Of a DNA stretch of 64,000 nt, positions 25,401 to 36,897 are shown one piece after another. This DNA is from Symsagittifera roscoffensis (Eukaryota; Xenacoelomorpha; Acoela; Convolutidae), in assembly GCF_963678635.1 (NCBI RefSeq), contig NC_087062.1, forward strand, positions 63,955,253 through 64,019,252, given 5' to 3'. Each line of letters opens with the position of its first letter. Positions within the stretch are counted from its first letter, which is position 1. The translations under genes were made by a program, and so were the position numbers. The notes below the pieces were generated by a model. The model did not search any database, was not told the DNA's origin, and was given only the letters and a program-made list of their open reading frames with translations.

Positions 25401-28400
25401 TTCGGGCTCGTCGTACTTTTTAAGCTTTTCAAATTCCTCTTCGGAGCACACTCGGTAACAGAAACCCGGTTCAATTCTACCTGCTCGGCCCTGTCGTTGC
25501 TTAGCAGAAGCTTGAGAGTTCGATTGCAGCTCTAACGCTGTGACCCGCAATTCGTGATCGTAGGCTACTTTTCTAGCTAATCCTGCATCAATTACGTATT
25601 TCACGCCCGGAATTGTAAGCGATGTCTCGGCAATATTCGTACAACAGACGACTTTTCTGACATAATTCGTACAAGTTAAGTTACCTCTATTTCCCGACAA
25701 GTTCTTGATCAGTTCAAGGGCGCCGTGAATCTCTCGCTTTCCTGGTAGAAATATCAACACGTCGCCTTTTTCTCGCGGGATTATATCGTTAAAAAGGACA
25801 TGTACAGCATGCAAAACTAGTTTCGATTTACTTGGCGTTTCATTTTCTTCGTCATTTGATTCATCAAATGATTCGCTGTCTGAATCATAGTTTTCAGAGA
25901 AACTGCCTGTTTGATATTCAAACTCTATCTTTTCCGTCGGCACGGGCTTGTAAATCAATTCAACCGCATGCATCCGACCCTCGCATTCTATGACAGGACA
26001 ACCCAAGAAGTACTCCGAAAACTGTTGCTGGTTAATGGATGCAGACATCACCACCACTTTCAATTTAGAGCCAGAGTTCTGAAGGGTGGAAGAAAAATCA
26101 AGCAAATTTGGTCGATAGCACATTACAGTCAGATGTAACAAAAACTTTTCATAATTTTCATTCGATTTGAGTGTTTGTGAAATTTGACTTGTTCTTAGAT
26201 ATTACCAGCACGCAGTGGCCTTTTGTTTTGAATTCACTAATTTTCTTCATAATTTTAAATAAGAAAAAGCCCCTCAAAGAGAGCTGCACTAAAAATTGAA
26301 AACGCTTTCTCAGGCTTAATTAAGTGTTTTGATTTTTAAAATCAACTTTGTTTAATAATTTTTAGTTAGCATTTAGATTTTAGATTTAATCGACGTTCGA
26401 AGTGATGCTCTTTATTATGGGTTTTCATTCACCCTTCAAAAAAGTTTTGAAAATATTGGCGTCCTGATCAAACTGCTTTTGAAAAAAAAGCGGAATAAGT
26501 TAAACGCTATTTATTTGGCATTCCTTGTGCTTTTTAAGAACTCGTTCAGTTTTCATTGAAGTATAAAAATAATTTCACAGAGTAATGGCGCATCAAATAA
26601 ACCTGCTTAAATTTACCCCCATAAGAATCTGCCGCAGCAGTGCCATCAGGAAATCCGTGTCCCTGCCTCTCTCATGCGCTTCGTCCACAATCACACAGTC
26701 ATAGGGCGTTTCCTGTTGTTTAATGGAGTGCAATAGAAGTCCTTCGGTCACGAACTCAATTCGAGTCTCATTCCCAACTTTTTCGAATTTGTCCCGGTCC
26801 CAATTTGACATTCCCTTGCGCCCGATTCTGAACCCCACCCAGCCGCCTTCATCTCCCATTGTTCCCTCCAAATCATTTTTGGCAATTTCTGGTGACGCTT
26901 GTTTCTTATTCGATACAGATGGGAGGTCTGCCATCCAGCCTAACCGGTCATTAATATCTAATGCACGATCCTGTTCATTTTGACTCAATGCACTGTACAG
27001 TGGATACGCAGCGACCGCAGAGTTCTTGGATTGAAAACTATTCGCTTGATTCTTTGAATTCTTACTTTTTGCAAAATCAATACTTCCCGAATATTCAAGA
27101 GAAACTCTTTTCGAAATCGTCGTGGCGGCTACGCGGCGCGGCTGGGTGCAAGCAATTCTAGGGAACCTCCGCTGATGCAAGTCGTTCAGGACATGGTGGA
27201 GATCGTCCGCTAAATACTGAGGAACTTGGGTGCTTTTTCCACTTCCTGTGTTGGCAACAACCACCACAACATTGTGTTCACGCATGGCGTCAAGTAGTTC
27301 AGCTCGTTTGCAGAAAATTGGAAGTTTACTCTCGCTGCATTCTAACTTGCAGCGATTCTTTTCACGCATCAGACACATTTGCAGTTCAGTGTTTTGCCTG
27401 ATACGGTTCTCTGACACTTCAGGTGAATAAAGTTTCGTACGATAGTCAACCTCGTTAAGTGCAGCACATAGTGCCAAATTAAACGGACTAGCTTTATAAG
27501 ATATTGCTCCTATCTTGGCAATAGATTCGTTGTGAATCGAGGCATCATACACTTGCTTCAATTTTTTCTCCAGAACTATTTTTTCATTGCGTAACTGGTT
27601 AACTTTCTTTTGACAATTATCGGGGAAGTCTAATAGCTCCAGAGTTTCACTAACAAGTTCGAGCGTTTTTCTGTGATTGACTTGAAATTCAGAACGAAAA
27701 AGTAAAGGCGAGCTTGTTGGCGCTTTCGGCTCGGTCTTCAATTTACTTCGATTTCCGTATTTTTCATTTATTATCTTCGTTGCCATCAAGATTTGTTCTT
27801 GCAATTTCTTGGTCTTAGCGTCAATATTGGAGATTTTTTCTGTTATCAGCTCGGGAAGCCTGTAGACCTCCTCGTTTTCGTCTGGTAGTTCTAATGAGTT
27901 CCACTCCTCATAAGTTCGGTCTTTACATTTGCCGAATCGGTCTAGCTCCGGGGTAAGATAATATCTACTTACTTTTACCAAATTGCAAGGTGGTTTCGGT
28001 TCAATAAGTCTCAACTTGGCATAAACTTCTTTCACTGCAGCTTTTTCGTCAATTTCTAGGTAAGATTCAACCGATCTCTCCATTTTGTTTTTAAGAAACT
28101 GTTTCTTCTGAAGCCAATTTATCTCATTTTGACTTAAATTCCTCGGGCGTCTTAAGACAGTCCTCGCAGCGATGTTTTCAAATTGACGATACAACTTAAC
28201 AAGAAATCCAGGATTTGCTGGTGCCAAATGATCATCCAATTGTCGCTTCCAAGTTTTGATATTTTCAGTTAAACCGTTTGCTTGGTGAATGATTTGGCTG
28301 TGACGCTGAAGCAAATCAACATTTTGAACAATGTCCTGCTTTAATTGGTTTTCTAGTTCCATCTGTCGGACAAGTAAACGCGAAATAAATTTAATCGCTT

Positions 28401-28590
28401 TTTCAATTCTCTCCGTTTCTGCTTCAAACTCAGTTCTTTGTAAAGTTCCTTCTGCTTCAAGCAGAGTCACAAATTGCGACTCGGATAAGACAGAGACACA
28501 AGCGAGGTACTTTTTATTGTTTTCTTCTTTAGCATGTAGAACTCGTTCCATGTTTTCTTGCTGTCTTATATAGGCTTTTAACTGCCGGAG
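22455..28590 (-). CDS. DEAH-box RNA helicase with C-terminal RING/IBR zinc fingers (DEAH11/12-like), 5' end uncertain
   Basis: Exons are 28590-26617 and 26078-22455 (TAG). The 538-bp intron is GT-AG and phase 0. From the first in-frame ATG (28551) the protein has 1852 residues. An acceptor-like AG at 28592-28591 just upstream and 13 open codons before the ATG suggest an earlier exon. Residues ~1-340 are helical and coiled-coil. Helicase motifs: GSGKST (436-441), TQPRRVAA, DEAH (623-626), MSAS (motif III, usually SAT), TNIAETSLTI (V) and QRQGRAGR (VI, 839-846), followed by a winged-helix/HA2 region. The last ~170 residues carry a degenerate RING (CCKC ... CGCIYCSSC) and an IBR with spacing C-x4-C-x4-C-x2-C ... 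H-x4-C. The layout resembles the DEAH11/12 family with RBR domains. Two oddities are noted: the stretch between motifs IV and V is shortened, and no second RING (the catalytic Rcat) follows the IBR. Activity in RNA metabolism or antiviral/ubiquitin signalling is inference. Confidence 0.88.
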
Positions 28591-29422
28591 CTAAAAAAAA
28601 ATACATGACTGGTAGAACCTTGAATGTTCCGACCGCCCGTTAACTGATCCTGAATAGTATTTGGTTAATGAAATTTTGACCAAACTTTTAATTTTAGGCT
28701 GATAATATCAAATTTCAAGTGTTAAATCATGAATTGTGTATGGAAATAGTAAAACCAATTAATTTGACTCAGTTCAATTTGGAATAATTTTGTGGTGCGG
28801 GATAATGCGCCACGCCTAAACCACGCGCTGAACACTTTCATAAAATATAAAACGAGCTTTTAATTAAGCTCATTTCATAGATGCCGTAAAGTCAGGTAAG
28901 TGAAGTGGGGAGAACACGAAGATCAAGGTACCGATCCCCGAGAGTAGCATTCTTTTGAAAATTGCTCTGGACAAAAAACACCCCGAGCATATATCTTCCT
29001 TACTTTCTTCGAAAGTTGGAACACTAACAAGACTGCTTGTATCAGGACGAAGCCTTAAAAGTTTCAATTGGCTTGTAGTGTCTATAGAGAAGTTTTCACT
29101 TTCCAACAATTGATGAAATTTTCAAAAAAAAAAATCAAAAATTGGTCGTAAAAAATTTAAATGCTTAGTTATAGATTTTCAAGTACCACAGTGCCGAAGG
29201 ATCACCGACAGTGATTAATTGCTATTTAAGTTAAAGTTTTGAATTGTCAAATCAAAGAATATTTGCAAATGAAATTCCAAAAACTTTTTGGTTTTTTAGA
29301 TCAACCAAGCCTGTTTCTCAGCTTGGATAAACACTTTTTTGAAAAAGTCAATCAGAACAAAATTTATGGCGAAATATACTTCAAGCCGTTAATTTCAAAC
29401 GGCTTGAAATCCAGCAATCATC
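28591..29422. other. Region upstream of helicase, up to palindrome edge
   Basis: No clear gene. A minus-strand open frame (29109-28870, 79 codons from an ATG) begins LESENFSIDTTSQLKLLRLR and could be part of an upstream helicase exon, but the nearest donor (GTAAGG) does not give a phase matching the exon at 28590. The interval probably holds the promoter or 5' exons of the helicase. Confidence 0.4.
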
Positions 29423-29434
29423 AGTAGTAAAGTA

Positions 29435-29590
29435 AAAGTGGCTAGGAAAATTACCACTTTTAACCCCACCCCCCAAAATTCGGTGTGCCGTTGTACTTAC
29501 CAATTTCAACCCCCAAAGGGGTTAAAGCCCCTACTTTTTCAGGCACGCATGTTTAAAGGGGGGTTAAAATTGGTAATTTTCCAGCCACTT
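29435..29590. mobile_element. ~155-bp MITE at the outer tip of the left arm
   Basis: Ends are inverted repeats: AAAGTGGCTAGGAAAATTAC at the left, and at the right a sequence whose inverse is AAGTGGCTGGAAAATTACCA. Both continue inward to TTTTAACCCC. The interior has a second inverted GGGGTTAAA/TTTAACCCC motif, so the whole element can fold on itself. A TA on each side would fit a 2-bp target duplication, but this is not decisive. Its mirror lies at 44550-44705. Confidence 0.7.
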
Positions 29591-31531
29591 TATGGAAATG
29601 GGAATGGAATTAAGTTTTGGTTGGTGCATGTTTTCCCTTCTAAAGTTTGGGGGTATTGGCTTGTTTACATGTAAAATGACGTTATATACCTATTATATGC
29701 AACCAAACTATATGGTATATAGGAAAGCACAAGATTTTGGCAGCGTAGTTTAGCTGTTGGCTGCGGTGAACGATTTCCTTCAAAAATACATGTTTGATTG
29801 CTGAATCTCGAAGAAAGGAAAATTCGTCAAGTGCGGCGGCCGCCACCTCTATTTAGGCAAAAATTAATGGTCAATATGATCGAAATAAAAATGAAAAATT
29901 ACTTTAAGCTAATTGAAGGTAAAAAACAGAGAAAAATTACGAAACACTGAAAACTATAAAATAATGAAGTTGGCTTGAAATTTTCGACATTTCCATTTTC
30001 CGTGTCTACAGGAGACTGAAAAAACGTCTGAAATCTATGAAAAAAATTTCGATTTTATAGAAAGGTTGAAAGAGCTAATAAGTTGAAGTGGCTAAAGATC
30101 TTGAAAAACGAGAACACTGATGAACACTTAGTTTTGCTGCAGCCATTTCTAAGACTTGCATATACCACTTTTTATAATAAAAAGGAAACAATTTCCGGAG
30201 CTTCTAGAAAACGTTTAGTACTTATTTTTAACTTTATTGTGCTAACAGAATTTTTGAAAATATTCATCAAAGCGGACCTAGAAACTGGGGGAAAACTGTT
30301 ATTTGTGTACCAATATATACGACAGAACAGAGTGACCATCAAATAAAGCAGGTGAAAACTTATTTGCGACCTTTAAGGAAAGCAGTTTTTCAAATTAAAG
30401 CAAACTCAATCGGGAAAGACTGAACACAAACTAAGACAAGTTATGGATACAAACTTGATATAAATTCGGAGTTATAATTTGACCATCCAAACTTTTTGAT
30501 TTTTCCATTAAAAGAATATGCAAATAATTAACTTTTTAATTTGATACTACAATCTGGTCAACTGTTCTCAGTATCTTCTGATTAAGTTCAAATTGGTTTT
30601 AGCTAGAGCTTTCTATTCAAAAATTTGAAGCACTATCAGTTATGATCATTGATTAATCTTCTGCTCAACAAATCAAATTTTGAGTGTTTTTTAATGTAAA
30701 TCTGATCTTTTGAATGTTTCCATGATTACGCTATTGCCTCTCAAAATACGGTGGCTTTTTGACCAAAATATTCGATTATTCATCAACAACTAATTGTGTT
30801 ATCAAGAATTCAACCTTTCTTTCAATATATGTTTGGGGTGATCCAAGCTTTCACATTCACGTTCTGATCACTAGCAGTATCAAAGCAGTTCGCATCATGA
30901 TATTTCTTCTCATTTTTACATCGATATTTGTCTTCTCTATTAACAAAACATGTCTTCGTAAAACGGTTAGTTGTTTGAAATTGTAAGATAAAAAATCAAG
31001 CCTTATCAATAACACTCTACCTGAATCTTCGGATTCCGTCAGGATGATAGCTGTTTCACACTAAACAATGCTTTCACACCAAATTGGCTACAGCAGTTTC
31101 CGAAATGTTGTAAGTGCCATTTTGTAGTTTCAATGCATTTCGATAAACATCATTTATGTTGTGTTATCTTAAGCTGGAACGACTAACAAAGACATATTTA
31201 ATTTGCCAATAAAAAGTTTGTTAGACAGTTTTACAAATTTTGAGCCTCAATGCAGAAAGACTTGCTATTAATTTCAAAGACAAAAGGCGTAAGCATTTTG
31301 AGCTATTTCATAAAACGCTCTATCGACTAAATAAATCTTGAATTTAAAAAAGTGGTACTGACTGTTTATCTGATTACACAATTGCTTCACTTCTGTTGGT
31401 TTATAAGTTTGATTCATTATGAATTTTCAAATGAAAACCATTGAAAATTTGTTATTTTTAGAGATTGATCAATCATCCTTCAAATATACAGTACCTGTCA
31501 TTTAAACTGTGCCCGCTTACCGTCTTCAGCT

Positions 31532-31789
31532 CTACCAGCCGCATGTCTTTTTCTTCCATCGATCGTATTCGTCTGCACGGTCAATGATTTTCCTCAATAA
31601 ACCATCATTTTTTTCTAATAATTTGGTTATCGTAATCTTTATCTCAATGAGCAGCAGTTCATCAAACAGTTTGGACTCCATGCTGTCTCCAATTGGACTT
31701 GTTATTTGCTGCTTCCATCGACATTTTTTTGTGAAAACTTGAAAACTGATCTTTCCTGTTACAAATTTAAAACATTTTTCATAATCCAT
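31532..31789 (-). CDS. Small conserved open frame in palindrome (85 aa, left copy)
   Basis: It starts with a true ATG and reads MDYEKCFKFVTGKISFQVF at the N terminus. A hydrophobic/charged helical stretch follows (ESKLFDELLLIEIKITI), ending DEYDRWKK and a TAG stop. The right-arm copy (42373-42624) differs by an in-frame 6-bp deletion and one K-to-N plus one K-to-T change. Just past the stop, a +1 frame stays open (MEEK-MRLVELKT) up to a donor-like GTAAGC, so this may be an exon remnant with an old frameshift shared by both arms. I do not recognise the family. Confidence 0.35.
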   Translation of the reverse strand: MDYEKCFKFVTGKISFQVFTKKCRWKQQITSPIGDSMESKLFDELLLIEIKITITKLLEKNDGLLRKIIDRADEYDRWKKKTCGW

Positions 31790-32059
31790 AACTGCAGATA
31801 AATTGAAATTAAACTCAATGCTGCATATGCCACTTTTTCAAATTGAATTGTTCATAATGAGGATACCTGGAAGATCAAATATTTCGAGGAAAAAATTTTT
31901 AAAAAAATTTATCAAATTGTTTCGCAAATCAAGAAAACGAAAAAAAAACTAGCATTATAGTATCTGGTTGATTATTCTGGAATGTTCGAGAAACTTAAGA
32001 AGAGAGATAAGAAAGTTTTGGATTGAGTTAGATATATACTTTTATTTAAAATAAAATAA

Positions 32060-32628
32060 ACGATTTCAACTATACTCAAACATACATACCCCACGAAACA
32101 TATAAAGCTGCATACTTGTATAAACATAAAAACATAAATACATTTTCATAAGTTGCAAACTTAAATGCGTTCTTACAAAATATAGGGATACGTATTTTAT
32201 TAGACATACGTTTGTTCATACACATTTAAATACTTACATAAGGTTATTCATAGAAACTTACATACAAAAACAATTAAATACACACATACTGAAAACAAAC
32301 ATACATACATGTATACATAAGCACAAACTTCCATAAACACATATATACATAGATACATGCATATAGATACATACATACGTACTTACATATATACATACAA
32401 AAATAATGTTACTTAGAGACATCCATACAACCATACACACAAAATTACATACATATATTCAAAAATATTTCCATACATACAAACATTCAAAAATTAAGTC
32501 TGACATAAAGGTATGAAAACAAACATAGAGTCTTATACTTAAGAAGAATGCAAAATAACTACCATCTATACATAAGTTTTACATACTTGCTTACATACTT
32601 TTAAAGCTGCAATCAATTATACGAAAAG
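32060..32628 (+). repeat. Degenerate ACAT/CATA low-complexity tract
   Basis: Most of this stretch is built from ACATA, CATAC and ACACA words (for example ACATACATACATGTATACAT), with no fixed period. The same composition continues through 32629-33668. The mirror is at about 41530-42110 (TATG-rich on the + strand). Long open frames here are a by-product of the repeat composition. Confidence 0.8.
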
Positions 32629-33668
32629 TTTTGCTTACACACATGCAAAGATTTTACTTAAGGTTTCTGCTGACCTTTAAAATACAACCGCATGTAAACC
32701 CACAAACCAACTTGCATTCAAAAAAGAACCACGCACTACAGACTGGCATTCATATGTCTTTACATAAAATCATATAAACGTGCCTTTCATACTCATATAC
32801 GAATATGCATAAGTACTTGCCTACAAAAAGACATGGATTGTACTTTACAAGCATGCAACTACTCATGTCTACACACTTTCCTTTTAAACGGACATAAAAC
32901 TTCAATCATAAATTTGTACAACTTACAAACCAGCTAACTTTTAAATGCTTTTAAACTGAAAAACATGCATTGATACAAAATAATTGCTGGTTTTCATTCA
33001 CTCAATCAAGCGCACATGCATTCAAAAAGTTTTACTTACACAAAAACATACAAATATACATAACTTCTAAATACTCAAATGAATACACACAAATAGTATG
33101 TGCATACATGATTAATTACATTTATACATGCAAAACGTTGTACACTTTTACATAGATACATACAGTTTACATAAATAGACACACACGCAAGTTTTGCTTA
33201 CATACATGCAAAGATTTTACTTATTAGTTCTGCTGACCTTTAAAATACAAGCACATGTAAACACACAAACCAACTTGCATTCACTTCACACTTTCAAGAC
33301 AAATGTATACACACATTCATACAAAAAGAATCACGCATTACAAAAAGAATCACGACTGGCATTCATACGTCTTTACATACAATCATATAAACGTGCCTGT
33401 CATACTGATATACGAATATGCATAAGTACTTGCCTAAAAACATACATTGATTCGAAAAATTTGCTTGAATTAATTCACTCAACCAAGCGGACATGCAGTC
33501 AAGAGTTCTTACTTACATAAAAACATACAAATTTACATAACTTCTAAATACTCAAATGAGTACACACAAATAGTATGTACATACATGATTAATTACATTT
33601 ACACATGCAAAAAGTTGTACACTTTTACATAGATACATACAGTTTACATAAATACACACATACGCAAA
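32629..33668 (+). repeat. Two diverged tandem units (32629-33190, 33191-33668), left arm only
   Basis: Each unit starts GTTTTGCTTACA and shares ATGCAAAGATTTTACTTA, TAAACACACAAACCAACTTG-like, ATACGAATATGCATAAGTAC and ACTTCTAAATACTCAAATGA blocks. The units differ at many positions, so the duplication is older than the palindrome. The right arm has a single unit that reads as unit 1 on one side and unit 2 on the other, with the switch around 41021-41034. Confidence 0.82.
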
Positions 33669-35621
33669 TATATACTATGCTTATAGTATCTTGTCAAACT
33701 TTCAAGAAAAACTAAAAACCTTAGTAAAATTCAAGTTGGGTTATAGTTATTCTTCTAGTTACAATTGTTTTGGTTTACAAGCGCATAAGGAAAAAAATTG
33801 TACTCATACTTACAAACACATCAACTTGAATACATACACGCATACACAAAAAGTATTATTTCTTGCATTTGTTTATACATTACTAGAAATATTCACACAA
33901 AAATATAGTCATTACGTTTTACGTATGAATATATTCAAATACACTCAAACCTACATACACAATTTGATTTTTACAATGCAAACGTCGCAAGCAGAGATTT
34001 GCAAAGAAATGCCAGCTTTCAGCCGACTCATCTACACCATTTAGCAATGTTGTTCATATTTGAAAAAAAAAAAAAAAGGGCGATAAACAATTTTTTAATA
34101 GGTCTGTTGATCTCCCAAACGAATTTTCTAAAGGTATCAAACTTCAACTCAAAATTGACCAGTGAGTCATGAGAAGCGCTTTTAGTGGTCAGAAGAAAAA
34201 ACCAAGGCTTACTAACTTGCATAGGACGGGAAAATTTCAAAACAAATTGTTGAAACTTTTTTCCCCGTATTTATGCAATATCGATAGTTTGAGCTATATT
34301 ATCTTAGAAAATGATCTATTAACTATGATGAAACTAACGGTTAAGGGTATGTTTTAGAGAAAACAAGAGTTGTTCTAAGCTGATGTTCAACTCCTTTTTC
34401 AGTTATAAAGAAAACTTTTAGTAAATTTTTAAATTTGTGCAAAATAAACATCCCAATCTTCTTTTGCGATTTTGAATTTTCTAGAACGACCGTTTTTTAG
34501 ACATGATTCTAAATGAAACACAAATTTTTTATAATTTTAAAGAATTAAGAGCAAAAAAAAACTTTTGTTCTTTTTGTTTTATTTAATTTAGTTTACAAAA
34601 CAAACAGCTAAAACATTAATAAATTCAACTTAACTATTTGAAAAAAAGCAGAACAAAACACAAAACAGACTGAAAACTTTTCAATTGACGCCACGTATAA
34701 CAGAGATTGATGCGCTCCGATCCTTTTTCTTGTTTTTTTTTGCGAGCAACTGGCGTTTACATTTGGCTAATATCGGTTGTCTGCCTACTGCACCAAGGGC
34801 TCACTGTTAGACTGATTTCTGCAACGAGAGTAACAAGGTGAAGCTGGTGGCTCCATTTCCAGGCCGACTTGGGCCTCTCGACATCCTGGGAAGATCCAAT
34901 TTGTCTATACGAAAGAGGAATGCGCTCATAAGGAGATGAGTAAATCTAGATCGTTGATTAGCATAACTTTGGCTATTTGCGCTGAATCGATGATATAAAC
35001 TCGATGATCAAAAATTCATCTTTTCTGATGTCCTCTTATCCATGTTTTTAAAAGATATAAATGGAATAAGATAAACTAAATGAAAAATATGTGATTTAGA
35101 GTGATCCAATTATCATAAATTGAATTTAATTGTTGTCTAATAAGGAAAGAAAATTTCCGTGAGCAGTCTTGTCAAAAATAGTACGTTCTTGAGCGGAATC
35201 AGTCAAAACTTGCACACAACAGTTTTTTAAAGTTTTGCGGTAACGGAGAGCAAACATTGAATTGAAACGGGTAAAATTATGAATCAAATGATGAAAGCAC
35301 GCGCCTGCAGAGGCGTTGTTATTGCGCTAAAAACAGAACAAGTCTTATCATGAATTGGAAATGAAATAGCTGATAAATGCTTTGTTTTGTATAATCAAGA
35401 CCACGTCTTTTCTAAATTTGATAGTAATTTTATCGACTCTTCTTCAAATTGAACAGTTTCGGACAAGTAATAAAACACAGCATAGTTTTGCGCTCAGCTT
35501 CATATCTTGTATTCAGCAACTAATCTAAAATGAACACATAAATTTCCCTATGTTTGATTGAGATTTATGATTGGGTATAGATGTCAGTCCACAACCAGAA
35601 AGATTTTCAAAAAAAACCTTT

Positions 35622-35821
35622 NNNNNNNNNNNNNNNNNNNNNNNNNNNNNNNNNNNNNNNNNNNNNNNNNNNNNNNNNNNNNNNNNNNNNNNNNNNNNNN
35701 NNNNNNNNNNNNNNNNNNNNNNNNNNNNNNNNNNNNNNNNNNNNNNNNNNNNNNNNNNNNNNNNNNNNNNNNNNNNNNNNNNNNNNNNNNNNNNNNNNNN
35801 NNNNNNNNNNNNNNNNNNNNN
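35622..35821. other. Assembly gap (200 N)
   Basis: Exactly 200 N, a placeholder length. By symmetry the missing sequence corresponds to right-arm 37972-38643 (672 bp), so the real gap is probably about 670 bp. Open frames running through the N block are artefacts. Confidence 0.97.
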
Positions 35822-36876
35822 CTTTGGATGTTTTTGGTTATATACATTTGTTTATGATGATTCATATGTATAAATTTACTTATGCGATCAAAAGTATGCC
35901 ATCAGAGGTGCCACTTTAAGTAGAAGAACAATTCATCTCAAATTTTTTTGCTGCTCCTGATTTCTGAATAGTTCACCACATACTAAAAAATTACCAGATA
36001 CAACATTAAAACGTATTTCTATGCCTACATAGACATATAGTGTGTGATATAGTCTTACAAAGCTTATCATTCATTTCTTAACCCAAATAACCTAATATGT
36101 GCAATTTTAATTAGTAATAAAGCTAATAACTAAAATCATTTAAGTTTTTGTTTCAGGTTTTTAAATAATTCTCACTAGCTATTTCATATGCAGTGTGAAA
36201 AAACGAATGTTTTTATTTCAAAATGAAGTATGCGGATGTGTAAGTGTCTGAGTTCGTATGATTTTTCAGTCTCAATTTCGGGCTGACGCCTGTATGCGTT
36301 TGTTTATTTTTGTATAAATGAAAAAACTTGTACCAAACACGTCGTTGATCTTTTTTTTGTGTGAGATGAATGATGCTGTGAATGAGTGTTTTTGAAATAA
36401 AATGTGTTTTGTTTGTTTAAGTTTTTGTTTAGGAACGCCTGTAACATAATCCTACTCTATGTTGGTAATCTTGCAACACGTTTGTCTTACTGTTGTTGTC
36501 GATATCAATTTTGCTTAAATTTTATTCTGTTAAACAAGGCTAGAATTTATATACATGCCCTTCATTAGCAGGTTTTAATTTTTTTTCAGTTTTTTTTTTG
36601 ATCTTTGATAAATCAGATGATTGCACGTTTCCCCCAAAATGCACACATAAGCTGCAGTTGTTAACTTAAATGCAATGAATGTTCGTGAAATTTTGCCACC
36701 TAGACTTTCAAAAACTGTACTCAATTTTCTATCTATCGAATTATTATTTTTCAAATTCGCTTGATAATCCTTAAATTTTTTTTGTTCCAATCTTGACCTA
36801 GCCTCATTCGGTAAAACAGTGCTTTTATTGTTGAGATGATAGTTAAGCCATACCGACTACACCAGTGAGAGGCGTT

Positions 36877-36897
36877 CTGAGGAGAGTAGCGACGAGC
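36877..36897. other. 21-bp spacer at palindrome centre
   Basis: The bases between the two arms read CTGAGGAGAGTAGCGACGAG plus C. They are the only central bases not paired between arms. The flanking arm ends (GGCGTT / AACGCC and outward) pair perfectly for well over 40 bp on each side. Confidence 0.93.

Larger units (their letters stand above)
29423..36876 (+). repeat. Left arm of a giant palindrome
   Basis: This arm is the inverse of 36898-44717. Pairing starts at AGTAGTAAAGTAAAAGTGGC (outer edge) and runs to ACACCAGTGAGAGGCGTT (inner edge). Compared stretches differ by only a few bases per hundred. Differences from the right arm: a 200-N gap standing in for ~672 bp, an extra 477-bp tandem unit (32.6-33.7 kb), and absence of a 369-bp segment (right arm 40011-40379). 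Open frames in the arms are mirrored but short and without known domains. The arm ends in a small TIR element (29435-29590). Confidence 0.95.

Noticed and set aside
25674-25701. A GT...AG bounded 28-nt stretch in the helicase exon as a micro-intron
   Set aside because: Too short for splicing, and its removal would break the reading frame.
28891-28902. Consensus donor CAG|GTAAGT on the plus strand
   Set aside because: The preceding plus-strand sequence is ATG CCG TAA and has no coding potential; treated as chance.
32060-33668. ACAT-rich tract as telomeric or CRISPR-like repeat
   Set aside because: There is no fixed repeat unit or spacer structure, and the genome is eukaryotic; it is degenerate low-complexity DNA plus two long tandem units.
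33194-34044. Open frames of 108 and 117 codons in the palindrome
   Set aside because: They are T/H/Y/K-rich translations of ACAT-type low-complexity DNA, with no domain and no pairing with splice sites.
35558-35919. Open frames of ~100 codons across the N block, both strands
   Set aside because: They are open only because N cannot form a stop codon.
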